A stretch of 64,000 bases of DNA from Prunella strophiata (taxonomy: Eukaryota > Chordata > Aves > Passeriformes > Prunellidae). Within the stretch, counting starts at the first letter, position 1, and each line of letters starts with the position of its first letter. This document shows, piece by piece, positions 12,201 to 24,200 of the stretch. The stretch is taken from NCBI GenBank assembly GCA_036583965.1, contig JAZBQD010000001.1:16731892-16795891 (forward strand). The letters run 5' to 3'. The notes beneath the pieces are model-generated. The model saw nothing but the letters and a program-made list of their open reading frames with translations. It was not told the origin of the DNA and ran no database searches. The position numbers and the translations under genes are program-made.

Positions 12201-15200
12201 CTGTCACACATCCATCCTTTGTCCCTGGTCCCCAGGAATAGTGGGTGTCACACATCCATCCCCACTGTTTTGTCCCCAGGAATGGTGGGTGTCACACATC
12301 CATCCTTTGTCCCTGGTCCCCAGGAATAGTGGGTGTCACACATCCATCCCCACTGTTTTGTCCCCAGGAATGATGGGTGTCACACATCCATCCCCACTGT
12401 TTTGTCCCCAGGAATGGTGGGTGTCACACATCCATCCCCACTGTTTTTCCCTGGTCCCCAGGAATGGTGGGTGTCACACATCCATCCCCACTGTTTTGTC
12501 CCCAGGAATGGTGGGTGTCACACATCCATCCCCACTGTTTTGTCCCCAGGAATGGTGGGTGTCACACATCCATCCTCACTGTTTTTCCCCTGGTCCCCAG
12601 GAATGGTGGGTGTCACACATCCTTCCCCACTGTTTTCTCCCCAGGTCCTGCTTTGGAGCTGCGTGGCAGAGCTGAGATGTGGCTCTGCAAAGCCCCATTG
12701 TTGCATTTCAAAGGTGGTTGCAGTAAACAAAGCAATTCCCAACCTGTGGCTCTGGCTCTGATGAATTATTGATTGGTTTCCCATTGGTGATGCTGTGCAG
12801 CAGGGGCACAGGATGCTTCTTCATGGGGGGACAGTTCACACAATGATGTTTCCTGGGTTAAAATTTTGGATCTTGGGACTAAAAGAAGAGGAAAGATACC
12901 TGCCAGGGGTATTAAATATTTGAACATCAGCCACTGATTCAAACAGCAACCCCTAAACCACTAGGCTGAGCAGAGTGCATCACTGGCTGGGATTATTGTG
13001 TATTAACTGGTTATATTTGTTTTAAGCATTTTCCACCTTTGATACTGGGGTAGCCTGCATCTTTCTTGAAAGATTTCTGTGGTTGAATATTCAGCAGCCT
13101 CTGGTGATTTAGGGACATGTTAGTATATTTGCAGTTGTGATGTCTGAAGAAGAGTGCCTTTAATTAAATTGCTTTTTCCTGTTGTACCCCTGAGAATAAA
13201 GCATCTGCCTGAGAAAAGCATAGGGATTTAAAAAACAATTTCAATTCTGAGTCCTGTTTCTGTGGCATAGATATTTTCATTATTCAGGCTGAAGCCAGTA
13301 AAAGAGAAAGCAGGCTGGCCAGAAAGGATGGGGGATTGTTTTATTATTCATTTATATCAGTGGTGTTGAAAAACATACCCTGCTAGATCTCAGGAAAAGC
13401 AATAAAAAGGAAAAATTTAACATGATTTAAAGCAATATGGGGAACTTCTTGCTAATCAGTTAGAAAAATGATTTAAGTAGATTGAAGTGCTGCTGTAAGT
13501 GTGCCATGTTATATCCCGCAGTCTTTTTTCCTTCAGATGTGGTTTCCCACAGCTTGAGACATTTCTCTAGCATTGCTGTGTGAAAGCAGGAAATGGCTTT
13601 TGTTGGGGGAGTGGGAATTTGGCTTCTGCACAAAATGTGCTCAAAATTGCTGAATAAACAAGGAGAAAAAGCAGGAAAAAATAATTCTTTCTTCCCAGTT
13701 TCAGTTTTGGTAGGAAGACTGCTTATAAGACAATAGGCTAAAACCCAAAATTCAACATTATTTTTAAGATGATTATGCCCTTTTAGTTCTCCTCCACTGC
13801 AGTTCTAATCCTGTTCTCTAAATATAGCCATCCTGTGAGGAAAAACGGGCCTTTTTATAGCAAGTGATTAATGTTTCAGGTAGTCATAGTTTTCTTTTTG
13901 CAATCTATTATAGCAGACACATTTCCAAACTGATCTGCGTGGCTTGGATAACACACAAGGTATTACTTTCTGTTGCTGAAGTCCCACATAATGACCCAAA
14001 GGGGGAAGCCATAGCATTTTATTTCTATTATCTCACCTATGTAAAAAAAGAAAATGAAGATTCTCATCTCTGAGCTCAAACACTGAGTTATCCCAGCACT
14101 TCAGCTTGGAAGCCCCATTGCTGGAAGAGCTGAGGAGTGACTCAGTGGCATCAGGTCAGCAGTGTGTGACCATATTCACCCATTCACACCAAATCCACCC
14201 TGGTGTCCATCACTGACAGCTCAGCTGAGGTGCTCTGGGGCAGCCTCAGGGGGTTTGACACCCTTTGGGCTCAGGGTGAGGGGAGGCACAGAACTGCTCA
14301 GGGCAGGGAATGGCTCTGGCTGCAGGATCACCTTCCTTCTTGTGTCCCAAAATTCAGCCTTGTGCTTCTCACAACTCATCCTTGTGGGCTGGCAAGTGCC
14401 ACCTTTGTTGTAATAGTGGTTATTTTTCTGGGGAGCTGTGTTTTCCGTAGGAATATTTGTGCTGAAATAATACTAAAATCCTCCTCTGGAGAGGATCCCC
14501 TGCCCTGCTTTCTGCACACATCCCTGTCAATATGAGCTCTTGTGCAATTGTTGTTTCCATGGAATGGGATTTATTTGACATTTTAAGTGAGAATTGCATT
14601 CTCATTTCAAGTGAGAATTGCAAAGGATGCTCCTCTGCTGCTTCATAGCTCAGGCCATGAAATGGACACGTGATGTTATCCTGCTCTTGGGTTGAGCAGA
14701 AAGCCTCTGCTGAGGAAGGACCTGCAGATGATTTTGTGGAATATTACTCTGAATGCAAAACATGATTTCTCTTTAAACCTTCCAGCTTTGATTGTGTTCT
14801 TTGACAAAAAACTTTTTTTTTTTAACAAATGGCCCTCACTTTCTCTGTCCTACATTGTTGTTTTTAATTAGTGTTTTTATGCATCAGAAAGCAGGATAAA
14901 GAATGAAGATACCAAGGAAATTAACCTCATCTCAGTTCATGGGTTTCTTCTGTAAAATTATTTGAAATTGCTGTGATAAAAGAAGCTGGAGTTGTACTTT
15001 TCATTGAGCCATATCCAGTTTTAAAGTAGAAATAAAAAGAGATCTGATAACTCAGCAGTGGTGACTGTTAGAAAATGAAAATGAAAAATTTAACATGATT
15101 TATAAGCAATATGGGGAACTACTTGCTATAAAGTAGGACTTTAATATAGGACCTATACAAAGTAGGACTAGAATTATTTTCCAGCATTATTGTTTAAGCT

Positions 15201-18200
15201 GAAATAATCCTGTGATGAAATTGTGGCTTTGTTTTGATGCTCAGACTTTGCAAGTCAGGCACCTGTAGAATGTGGCAGGAGTGTTGCAGGTGAGTAGCCC
15301 AAGGTGTGATTGCCTTTTCTGTGCACATATGATATGATATGTATTCTGTACATGTGCCATACACACCAGCCAGCAGACTGAAGGATTCCCCTGTAAGGTG
15401 ATGCACTTTTTCAGTGCAGACTCAGCCCTGGAAATCTGAATTTTCGCTGACTTCTGGTCAGAGGTCTGGGGCATTGTGCACATCACTAGAGCAAACCCTC
15501 AGAGACCAGTACCCTGTGCTTTTCCTGTGTCCACCTTGCAGGTTCCTAAACATCATTTTATTATATTCTCAAGGCTTTTATTCTCATCCTGTGTGTGCAC
15601 ATCAGTAATAATGTTCCTGTGGGATTATGGTGTCATGCCTGTGGGAGCAGGATGTGAAGCTGAAGGAAAACTTGGGAGATCTGTTTCCCGTCCCAAAATC
15701 ATCTTCTTGTGACCCCTTTCGTGGTTGGTCTCCTCACAGAATGGGTTTGTTGGGAATTTATTTAATCCTAGGATGGGTGATCTTGTCACTTCGCCCTCCA
15801 GGAGTGTGAGAGAGGTCCATTAATAGTTAATGGTCAGAAATGTGTCCCTGAAGGAGCTGTCTTGTAAATGGAGTGTGGTGACACTAAGTGACATGTTGGT
15901 ACCTCCCCCAGCTCCTGATTTAATGTAAGCATCAGATCCAGCACTGAGAACATTCCCAGGGGGCAGAGGCAGCAGGACAGATGGCTCTCCATGGTCCCTG
16001 AAGTGTCCCCCATCTTTCAGCTCCAGCAGGCTGGACTGAGGTCACTGGCTTTGCTCTGCTCTGGGCAAAAGGTTTTCACAGAATCAGAGTGGTTGGAGTT
16101 GGAAGGGATCTCTGGAGATCATCTGCTCCAGCCCCTAGAGAGGGCACTGAATTCTTTTGAGACCTATAATTCTTTGATACCTATAATTTCAATGGTATGT
16201 TTTATTAGAGAAAGGGAAAATAGTTTGTGAGGTTTATGCCTCTAGAGCATAATAGAAAGTTTGTGAGGTTTATGCCTCTCACCACATGTATTTGCATTGT
16301 TTTCTAAAACCATGTATTTAGCAGATCTGTGGGTGCTAAGTTTGATAGGTAGACTAATTCCAATTTGGTAGACACCAATATTAATACCTAAATAACCAGA
16401 TACTTCCACCATTGCATCTCTGTTTTCTGTGGGTTGCTGTACAAATTTAATACCAACATTTAAAATCTGTAGGGATGTTTGATATTCAAAACATGTAATA
16501 GCTAACAATCATCCTGCTAAAAGAAGCTAATTATTGGGGCATGTCATGTTAACTGGAAGTCACTGTGTCAACAAATACTATGTAAAAATCAGAGCATAGA
16601 AAGTTGGCACATCTTTGATATTATCCTAAGCTAGTGCTGGGATTAAGAAAATGACCTTTTGTTGTAGCTGTAGAACATTCTTGGTCCTCATGAGTAGGCC
16701 CTTGGGTCAGCTAATGGCTGCTGACCTGAAGTGGTAACTTGATCTCCAGGAAAGGAATTACCACTTGGGCTCTCCTGACGTTTTTGAATTATGATGCAGG
16801 GCTGTATTTGTTAGAGTCTGAAGAAGGAAAAAAAAAAAAAAAGAGGAAAGACTGGATATATCTCTGTATTAGATTTGTGTACCTGAAGCACAAGTGATGC
16901 CACAAGATGAATTAGGAGAGATCGTCAGTTACTTAATTTTATATAAACAAAAGGAAAAAGCCTTCAAATGTAAAATGTAATAAGCAGTCATTTTCCCCCT
17001 CTGGACTCTGCATACATTTACAACAAGAAGCTGCTCATGCTGTTTAAAGGTCCCAGCCTGGGTGGGTAAGGCAGACTTGAGCTGAACTGACCAAGAGCAC
17101 TGAACTCGATGGACTTCAAAGGTCCCTTCCAACCCAGACTTATTGTATGATTCTGTGTCTGTGCAGCAGTTCAGAGGCAGAGTTGAGAGCAGGATTGATC
17201 TTCATCTGGAGGGATGTATTGCTGGAACATCCTGCCTCAGGTGTTCTTTTTGTGTTGTAGCTTACTTGGGTTTGGGGGATTTTGAAGAGAAGATCATTTT
17301 AACCATTGAAAATGACACCTGGAAGTCTGAAAAGGTTTTATCAGATTTTTACAGTGAATGAGCTTTGACTGAAATTAATGCATATCTCTGACTGCCTTGT
17401 CTCTCTGGCTTTAGAAACTCTAAAGCTTGGAGTTACTGAGTGTCTTTCCAAATCTGTCAGCCCGTGTGGCCCTTGCCACTGCAGTACAAGTGCCTGCTTA
17501 AGTAACCCACAAGCAGATTGACCTCAGAAGGATACAGCCACTCCTGTATCCTTGGTTCTGGGCTCATCAGTAAACCACACCTGAATTATTCATGCAGGCT
17601 TTATGAGGATCATCTCTGAAAATGATCGATGGAGGTGAAACTACAGAACTCATTCCTCCTTTTTATTTCCAGCTCATCTCCCAGTGGGAGATACCAAGAA
17701 TGAAAGCCAAAATTAATCTTCAGTACTAAATTGAACAATCTAAAAAGTTGGTTGGTTTTTTTTTTCTCCTTTTCTCTCTGATTGAATTTCCTCTCATGGT
17801 GCATGATAAATTGTTCAGTAAATACTCATGTGAAATTTATACCTTAAATTTATGATATAACAGCTGCAAATGCTTTGGAGGGCCAGGCCTGATGGAATCT
17901 GTTTCCTTTAGGTCTTGCCACAGATGGTGGTTTTGCATTAGCACTGCAGTGTTTGCTCATTTGGGTCCTTCATTTCATGGCCTTGGACTCTGTGCTTGCC
18001 TCAGGTCCCTGCCAGTACCTGATAGAGGAGCTGAGATGATCCCCTGGTGGCAGATTCCTTGTTTGGGTCCTGAGGCTCGGGGAGCAGGTCTGCAGAGGAC
18101 TTTAATGAGGGTTTACATTTCCTAGAGGCAATGGATGTACTTGGACAGACATTTTCCCTTGAGCTGCAGCTCTAGCCAGTTGTAAAGAACATGTAGATCT

Positions 18201-21200
18201 AAAGATGAGATGGGGAAAAAAAAGACAAAAATACCCATTTCTGTCTCCTCCTCCTCAGGGAGTCCAGCTGTACCTCAGGAAAAGACTGTAGGAGTTATTA
18301 CCAGTTAAAAGTGGTCAGGGAGGAATTGCTCATCTTGTGAGTCCTCAGTTTCTCTGTACACTTCCAAATGTCACTCACACTGCAATCAGAGGGCAATCTG
18401 CAAACACCCAAATAATCCTTGGCAGTCCTTGCTTTCATTGCATCACCTTCTGAGCACTCTTGAGTGGCAATGGAGCACAGTTTGGTTTTGTTGTTGTTTG
18501 TGTTGTAAGATTGCCTGGTTTATTTCCTCCCAATATGTCCTATTTCTAAATACACCATGAGAATGAAGTTGTCATGTCAGTAAAGTACAGAGACAAAAGC
18601 AATTGGTGAACAGAGGTTTTTTGAGTAGCAAGGGAGATGGTTGAGTTTCATGGCAGTGCTGGCAGGGCATCAGTGATGTTGCTGACAGGTAGGAGAGACC
18701 TCAATTAATCCAGGACACGTTCCACTAATTAGGGAAAGAAAACACACTTTTTCCTAAGTGCAAAGTTTGGAAGAAAATGTACAAATTGAAATAGAGGCTG
18801 TTCCCTTTAGCTTTTGTGGAGCAGATCCCCCTTGAAGCCAGTCTTCTTGTTAGCTGTGATTCCACATCCCTGCCTGATGGAGAGCAGCTCCTTTGCCTCC
18901 ATCCCCTCTCCCCACTCCCAACACAGGCAGCACTTCTCAGTAATGCAGCTCCAGCTCCTGGCTTCAGAAAGTTCATTATATCACCCCCCATTTCCTCTCC
19001 AGATTGTTCATATTGCACATCAATAGATCAGTACTCCATGAAGTAGTCAGGTGTGTTTGTTTGTCTTTGTTCCTGAAGTAGGCTATACACTTAATAAAAA
19101 TTCTATATAGATTTAACATTAAATGAAGTAACCCTACAAAAGTCCATGGAGCTCCCTTGGCACATCCCAGTTCCAGTTTTGCTCCCTTGGGCACCTCTGT
19201 AGGAAGTGATGCTGCTGAGCTCAGTCCTCATGTCAAAGTCCTGCTTTTAAGTTTCTTTTAAACTCTCTCTCCCTGCTATGAGCTGAAGGCAGGGAGCAGG
19301 GTGGTGCTGGCTGTGCTGCTGCAGTGTCAATATTGGAGGAACCCAAGGCAGATGGCAGTGTTCCCACCACATGGCCCAAGGCCACAGCTCTGTTGAAAGC
19401 CACTTTCTAATGAGTTGAGTTTTCTGGTGGCAGCTGGGGTGACCTCACTCACTTCAGGGGCTGTGTCTGCCTGGTGAGGGCCGGCAATGAGGAGAGGCAG
19501 GGGAATGAAGAAATCTCATTCTTGCTTTCCAGCTACACTGACAAAAAGGCAATTTTTAATTCTGAAATCAGGGAGGATTTAAATTGTAAGAACCTGTGGT
19601 TTATAAAAAAGGGTAATGTAATTTATGGGGCTGGGTTTCCACATGGCCAGAGGTGAGGAAGACATGTCAACCCTGGTTCTGCCTTCAGTGTTTCCTGCAG
19701 AGATTTATGTAACAGGCTGGTCAAGAGCTTGGACTTCCCAGATGAGAATGGGAGTCCTCAGGCTCCACAAGTTGATGCCAGATTTGGTTGGTCTAGTCTG
19801 ATTCTTGGATTTCTCCCCTGCTGTGGGACCCCATCTGTATATGTTAGATTTACTGTTTACTGGTGTCTTTCAAGAAGGGACATGAAAGAGACAGACTGAA
19901 AGAATGTTTTGTGACTTCTGCAATCTGTATTTTTTCACCTGTTATGTACAAAATCCAAAGGATACAGGTGGAAAGAGATGTATGACATGTTAGGAAGGTA
20001 AGCTCCCACTAATTTCCCAGGCTGGCTAAACAGATGCATGAATGTGTGCTCCTTCCTGTAGCTCCCACTTCATCACTGCCCCACAAACAAATCCTGCAGG
20101 CTCACACTCTGCTTCATCCTCGGCTGGAGCTTCAGAAGTCATGTTCTAGATGGTACAAACATCTTCCTTTGCTGAGAACCTTCCCACAGCTGGACCTGTG
20201 GTGGCTGCTCCTTGTGTAGTTTTGAATTGCTGCTGACTCTCAGGATGTATGACAATTTGGCAATCTTGCTTTGCACCAAAGAACTGTACAGCAGCAGCAT
20301 TATTTCTTTTTGTTCCATGTATTCCCTGAATTTATCAGAGAAAAGGCCTTGTGTATTTAACTGGCTGAAATATGTCATTTCCTTTTCACAGAAAATCCTG
20401 TTCTGGGAAAATCTTTTTTACCATTTGAACGTAGGACTGTAGTCTTAGAAAAATACCTCGTGTAAGAGAGATCATCCATATTTTCACTAAGGAAAACTGA
20501 ACACCAGATTTAATATTTCCAGGATGCATGTTGACTTTGGAGCATAGTACTGGAATGTGCTTCCAGGCTTTATGCCCTTGCCCAGATCCCAGGCCATGAT
20601 AAAGGTTTTTCTGGTATTAAGCTTCCCTTCATGTTTCTTTGTTAAATAGAATTTCCTTTGTGAGCACAGTTGCTTCTCATAACAAGCACATCAGGATTTG
20701 AGTTATGGTTAAGACAGCTCTTACTTGATTGTATTAGCTGAAAATCAGGAGTGTTGCATCAGAATCTTTTGGGAATTATTAAATATTGGCAAAACAAAGC
20801 CTTTTTCTGAAGCTCAGGCTCAACTGTTGGCCCACGGACACAAGAGGTTTTCCAGAGATGGAAACTCACACAGTGAACAAAAAAGAGCAAGTATTTACTT
20901 CAAATTTACTATTTACTTCAAATGGTTATGCCCAGTTCATCCAAGGAAGAGACCAAGTAAACAAAGGGAGCTCCTTTAAAAAGTAGATAAACAGGCACCA
21001 ATTCTCTCCATAATTTAACTGAGGAGGACACAGAACTGCTCCATCAAGGCAGTTTAACAGATCCTCCTTTGAGTAGGATATGAAAATAGAGGGTTTTTTC
21101 CATTCCAGTTACTGTATATGTTACAAGGGCTGTGCAGACAGTTTGGGAAAAAGGAGTCTAAACATTATTGTTTGAGTGTTACAGAGCTAGACTTTGAGTT

Positions 21201-24200
21201 CAAATTGTAAAGGGTGAAACATTAATTAAGTGCAGCACAATGAAGAACTACGTGAAAGCCTGAGAGATATGAATTACTTCTCATTTTGTTGGTTTAGATG
21301 ATAACTTCCTGGGTTTATTTTTATGACACTGGGAAAATATCACACAACTCTGTTTCTCTTTGATTCTTCAACTTTAAAGTTTCCTGAACCAGCTCCATGG
21401 AGGGAGGAGAAAGCTTTTTTGTTGTTGTTGTTGAATACCTATTGTGAAGCTTTATTTATAGAAGCCCTTTGTTTGCAGCTGTTTTTTAAGCTTAAAATAT
21501 GCAGAACTTAAAACATGGTGCATCTTTGGAGGGATATGATTTGAAATTATGCAGTCTGCCTGTTCCAGTTTGACTGTTCTGTGGCTTGAGGAATGAGGTT
21601 GGTTAAAGAAGTGACACAAAGGCTTTTTGAGATGCTGCAACAGCAGATATAATGGAAAGCCAGACACAGTGGTGTTTTGAGCTGTGTAAGTTTGGGGAGG
21701 AAGAAAATAAATGTCCAAACACCCAAAGTTATAACCTAGTAGAACTCCTTTTGCTTCAAGAGTAGGGGTGATGAGCCAGGATTTGGTTGGCACAGGGTCG
21801 TGATGTGCATCCTCATGGGGAGGGAGCTCTCTCTGGGATTCTGCAGAGAAGAGGGAGAGGGAAAATTGGGACCACTGTGCTCCTTGAGGTGTCAGGAGTG
21901 ACACTGGGGTCTTTTCTTCCCCATCTCTCCTAAGGCTTTATGCTATGATAGATTTAGGAAAATTAGTTTAAATCCTGTATTTGTACTTCTACTGACATGG
22001 AGCTGCTTAAAATAATCACGAGTCTCAGGAAACCAAACAGAGTCTGGCAGCTCAGAGTTATCTTCTAACTCAAACAAAATGAGAGGAGTGCTTGATTTGG
22101 GGTGGCTTGTGGAGTGCTTCTGGGGGATGAAATGGTTTCTTATTTTATGGCAACACAGAGGCAAATCAGCCCTGTCCTTCAGCAAACTGCTGTGTTCAAT
22201 TTACTTCATTACAGACCAGCAGTCCAAAACTGCATCTGACCAACAGAAATGCTTACTGAATGTATACTGAACATATGTTCAGTGCATATTGAATATGACA
22301 CCATTGTTCCTGCATTCCTTGCTCCCAAACAAAGGATGAAATGTTTATCATTTGGGCTCAGTTTAAGAAGTATGATCTATAGTTTCCAGACCTAGAAGGA
22401 CAGTTTCTTATGGCTGTACACCTCTAAGAGCAAGTGGTGTGTCCTTGAATGGTTTAGATATTCACCTAATGTTTATGTTACTCATCATTTTGTAGAGTTG
22501 CTCCCGTTCAGCCTTGTGTTTCACTTGAATAACTCCATTTTGGGTGCTCCTGTCTCATTCCTGGGCTGGCACCAACCCATGGTGGTCCCTATGTTTTTGT
22601 GTCCCTGTGAGCACATGGTGCCACAAAAGGATTACTGATAATACCAGGATTCCATGCATTTTACAGGCTGTCCTTACCTTGTGTCACAAGGTCTGTTTGA
22701 AAAGGGCTCTGGTAAAATTCTGCTGAAAATAGAATGTAGTATTTCCATGGGAGGAGGATGTACAAGAGCTGGCTGCACCTCAGATATCTTCATGTCTGCT
22801 CTCTCACCCTTGAGACACACAAAGGAATTTGGTGTTCTTTCAGATGTTTGGGGTATTTTTATGAAGCTAGGAAACTCTCTTCAGAAGAGTCTTTATATTT
22901 TTTGGGTAATTTAGGTGTGCTTGTGCAAAGGAGTAGCACAGGGAGTATTGGTCTGTGTGGCTGAGCCACTCTCACACTGCAAAGCAGGCTTTGCAGGATG
23001 GATTCATTTCCAAGTGTGTGTTCACTTCTGTAACACAAATGACATAAATACTTGTCTGGGGAGAAAACCACAGCCATGACATCCTGCTCTGGAAGCCATA
23101 CTGGAATGTCAGATCTCTCTGGGAATCACAGAGGTAGCCTGAGAGCTGAGGTCTGTGCCACCAGCTCAGGAAGCCAGCACTGCCAAGCCTGACCTGCAAA
23201 CGTGATCCCTCCCTGTGCTCACCAGTCTCTGCTTTGATTTTCCCCAGGAGCTCTGACTCTGAAGAAGCATTTGAGACCCCAGAGTCCACTACACCTGTCA
23301 AGGCACCACCTTCACCTCCACAGCCTCCCCCTGAAGCAGCAGCAGCAGCAGCAGTTGTTGCAGACGTAGCAGAGCAAGAAATAAAACCTCAGCTGCCCGT
23401 GGAAGATGCAGGTAATGAGTGGGACACTGTTACTGGGGGAGGTGAATATGCAGGGAGCTGTTTCTCTAAGCACTGGCAAGGAATTAATGCTCATAAATTG
23501 GCTTCTGGAATATTAGTTAATTGCCTATGCAGAGAGGAAAAACCCCTGTTGCCTCCTGGAATAAAGAAATGGAGAATCTGTCCATAACATTTGAAAAATA
23601 TTAAAGAAAAGAGGAGCTCTCTAGGAAAAAGACTTTCTTCCTTTTGAACCAAGATTCTTTTTCTAGGATCTTTACAGACTCAGATGAGTAGAAAAAAGAG
23701 GTGTGGGTTGCAGATGCAGGTACCTGTGTGAGCACTGTAAACTGTGACAATTAACAAAATGCCATTTTCAGATGTGTTACTGAAACAGGAGGTGGCTAAA
23801 AAGCCCATTAGACCAACAGAAATACTGATTTTATAGGGCTATGTGTGCATGTATGGTGTACATATGTGAAAATCAGTACATACTGGGAAAATAAAATCTT
23901 TAAAAAAGGAGAATTGTGTTTAAAACCCAAAGAAATTCTTTCCCCCAAAAAGTGTTCTTTGTTCTCCAGATTGAGTAATGGAATATGAGGGAGTAGAAAG
24001 CATGCTATTAGCCCAAAATAGCTTTGTTTGGGCTGTCAGATGACAGCTCAACAGCTTGAGACTAAATTCCCCACTTATGCTGTCTTTTTTCCATCTGAAA
24101 GTCAAGTCATCTTGATCACCTGGCTAAATTGTATGCAGATAATATTTCTCCCAGCAGTCTAATGCTCACTTGTATTGTGTTTAGAAAGAGTTGTAGCATC

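Larger units (their letters stand above)
5460..23247 (+). other. TACC2: TACC2 intron 1 (17.8 kb)
   Basis: It is bounded by GTAAGT at 5460 and CCCCAG at 23242-23247 and holds no coding exon that I could support. Listed separately are hairpins at 8700-8769 and 9157-9202, an AT array (9227-9274), a GGGAA array (11468-11639), a 44-bp minisatellite (12186-12645), a dispersed repeat pair (13410 and 15083), a 36-bp-period duplication (16222-16279) and two CR1 tails (16077 and 17100). Long first introns often hold enhancers, but none can be identified without alignment. Confidence 0.8.

Noticed and set aside
12186..12645. CRISPR-like regular repeats
   Set aside because: Units are contiguous with no variable spacers, and the genome is vertebrate.
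12241..12772. Three overlapping + frames of 131-144 aa rich in [12 protein letters not shown] repeats
   Set aside because: They are the three frames of the 44-bp minisatellite; the similarity between frames shows it is DNA repeat, not protein.
21452..21904. 150-aa minus-strand frame in intron 1
   Set aside because: Composition and lack of motifs fit a chance frame; no splice or promoter context.
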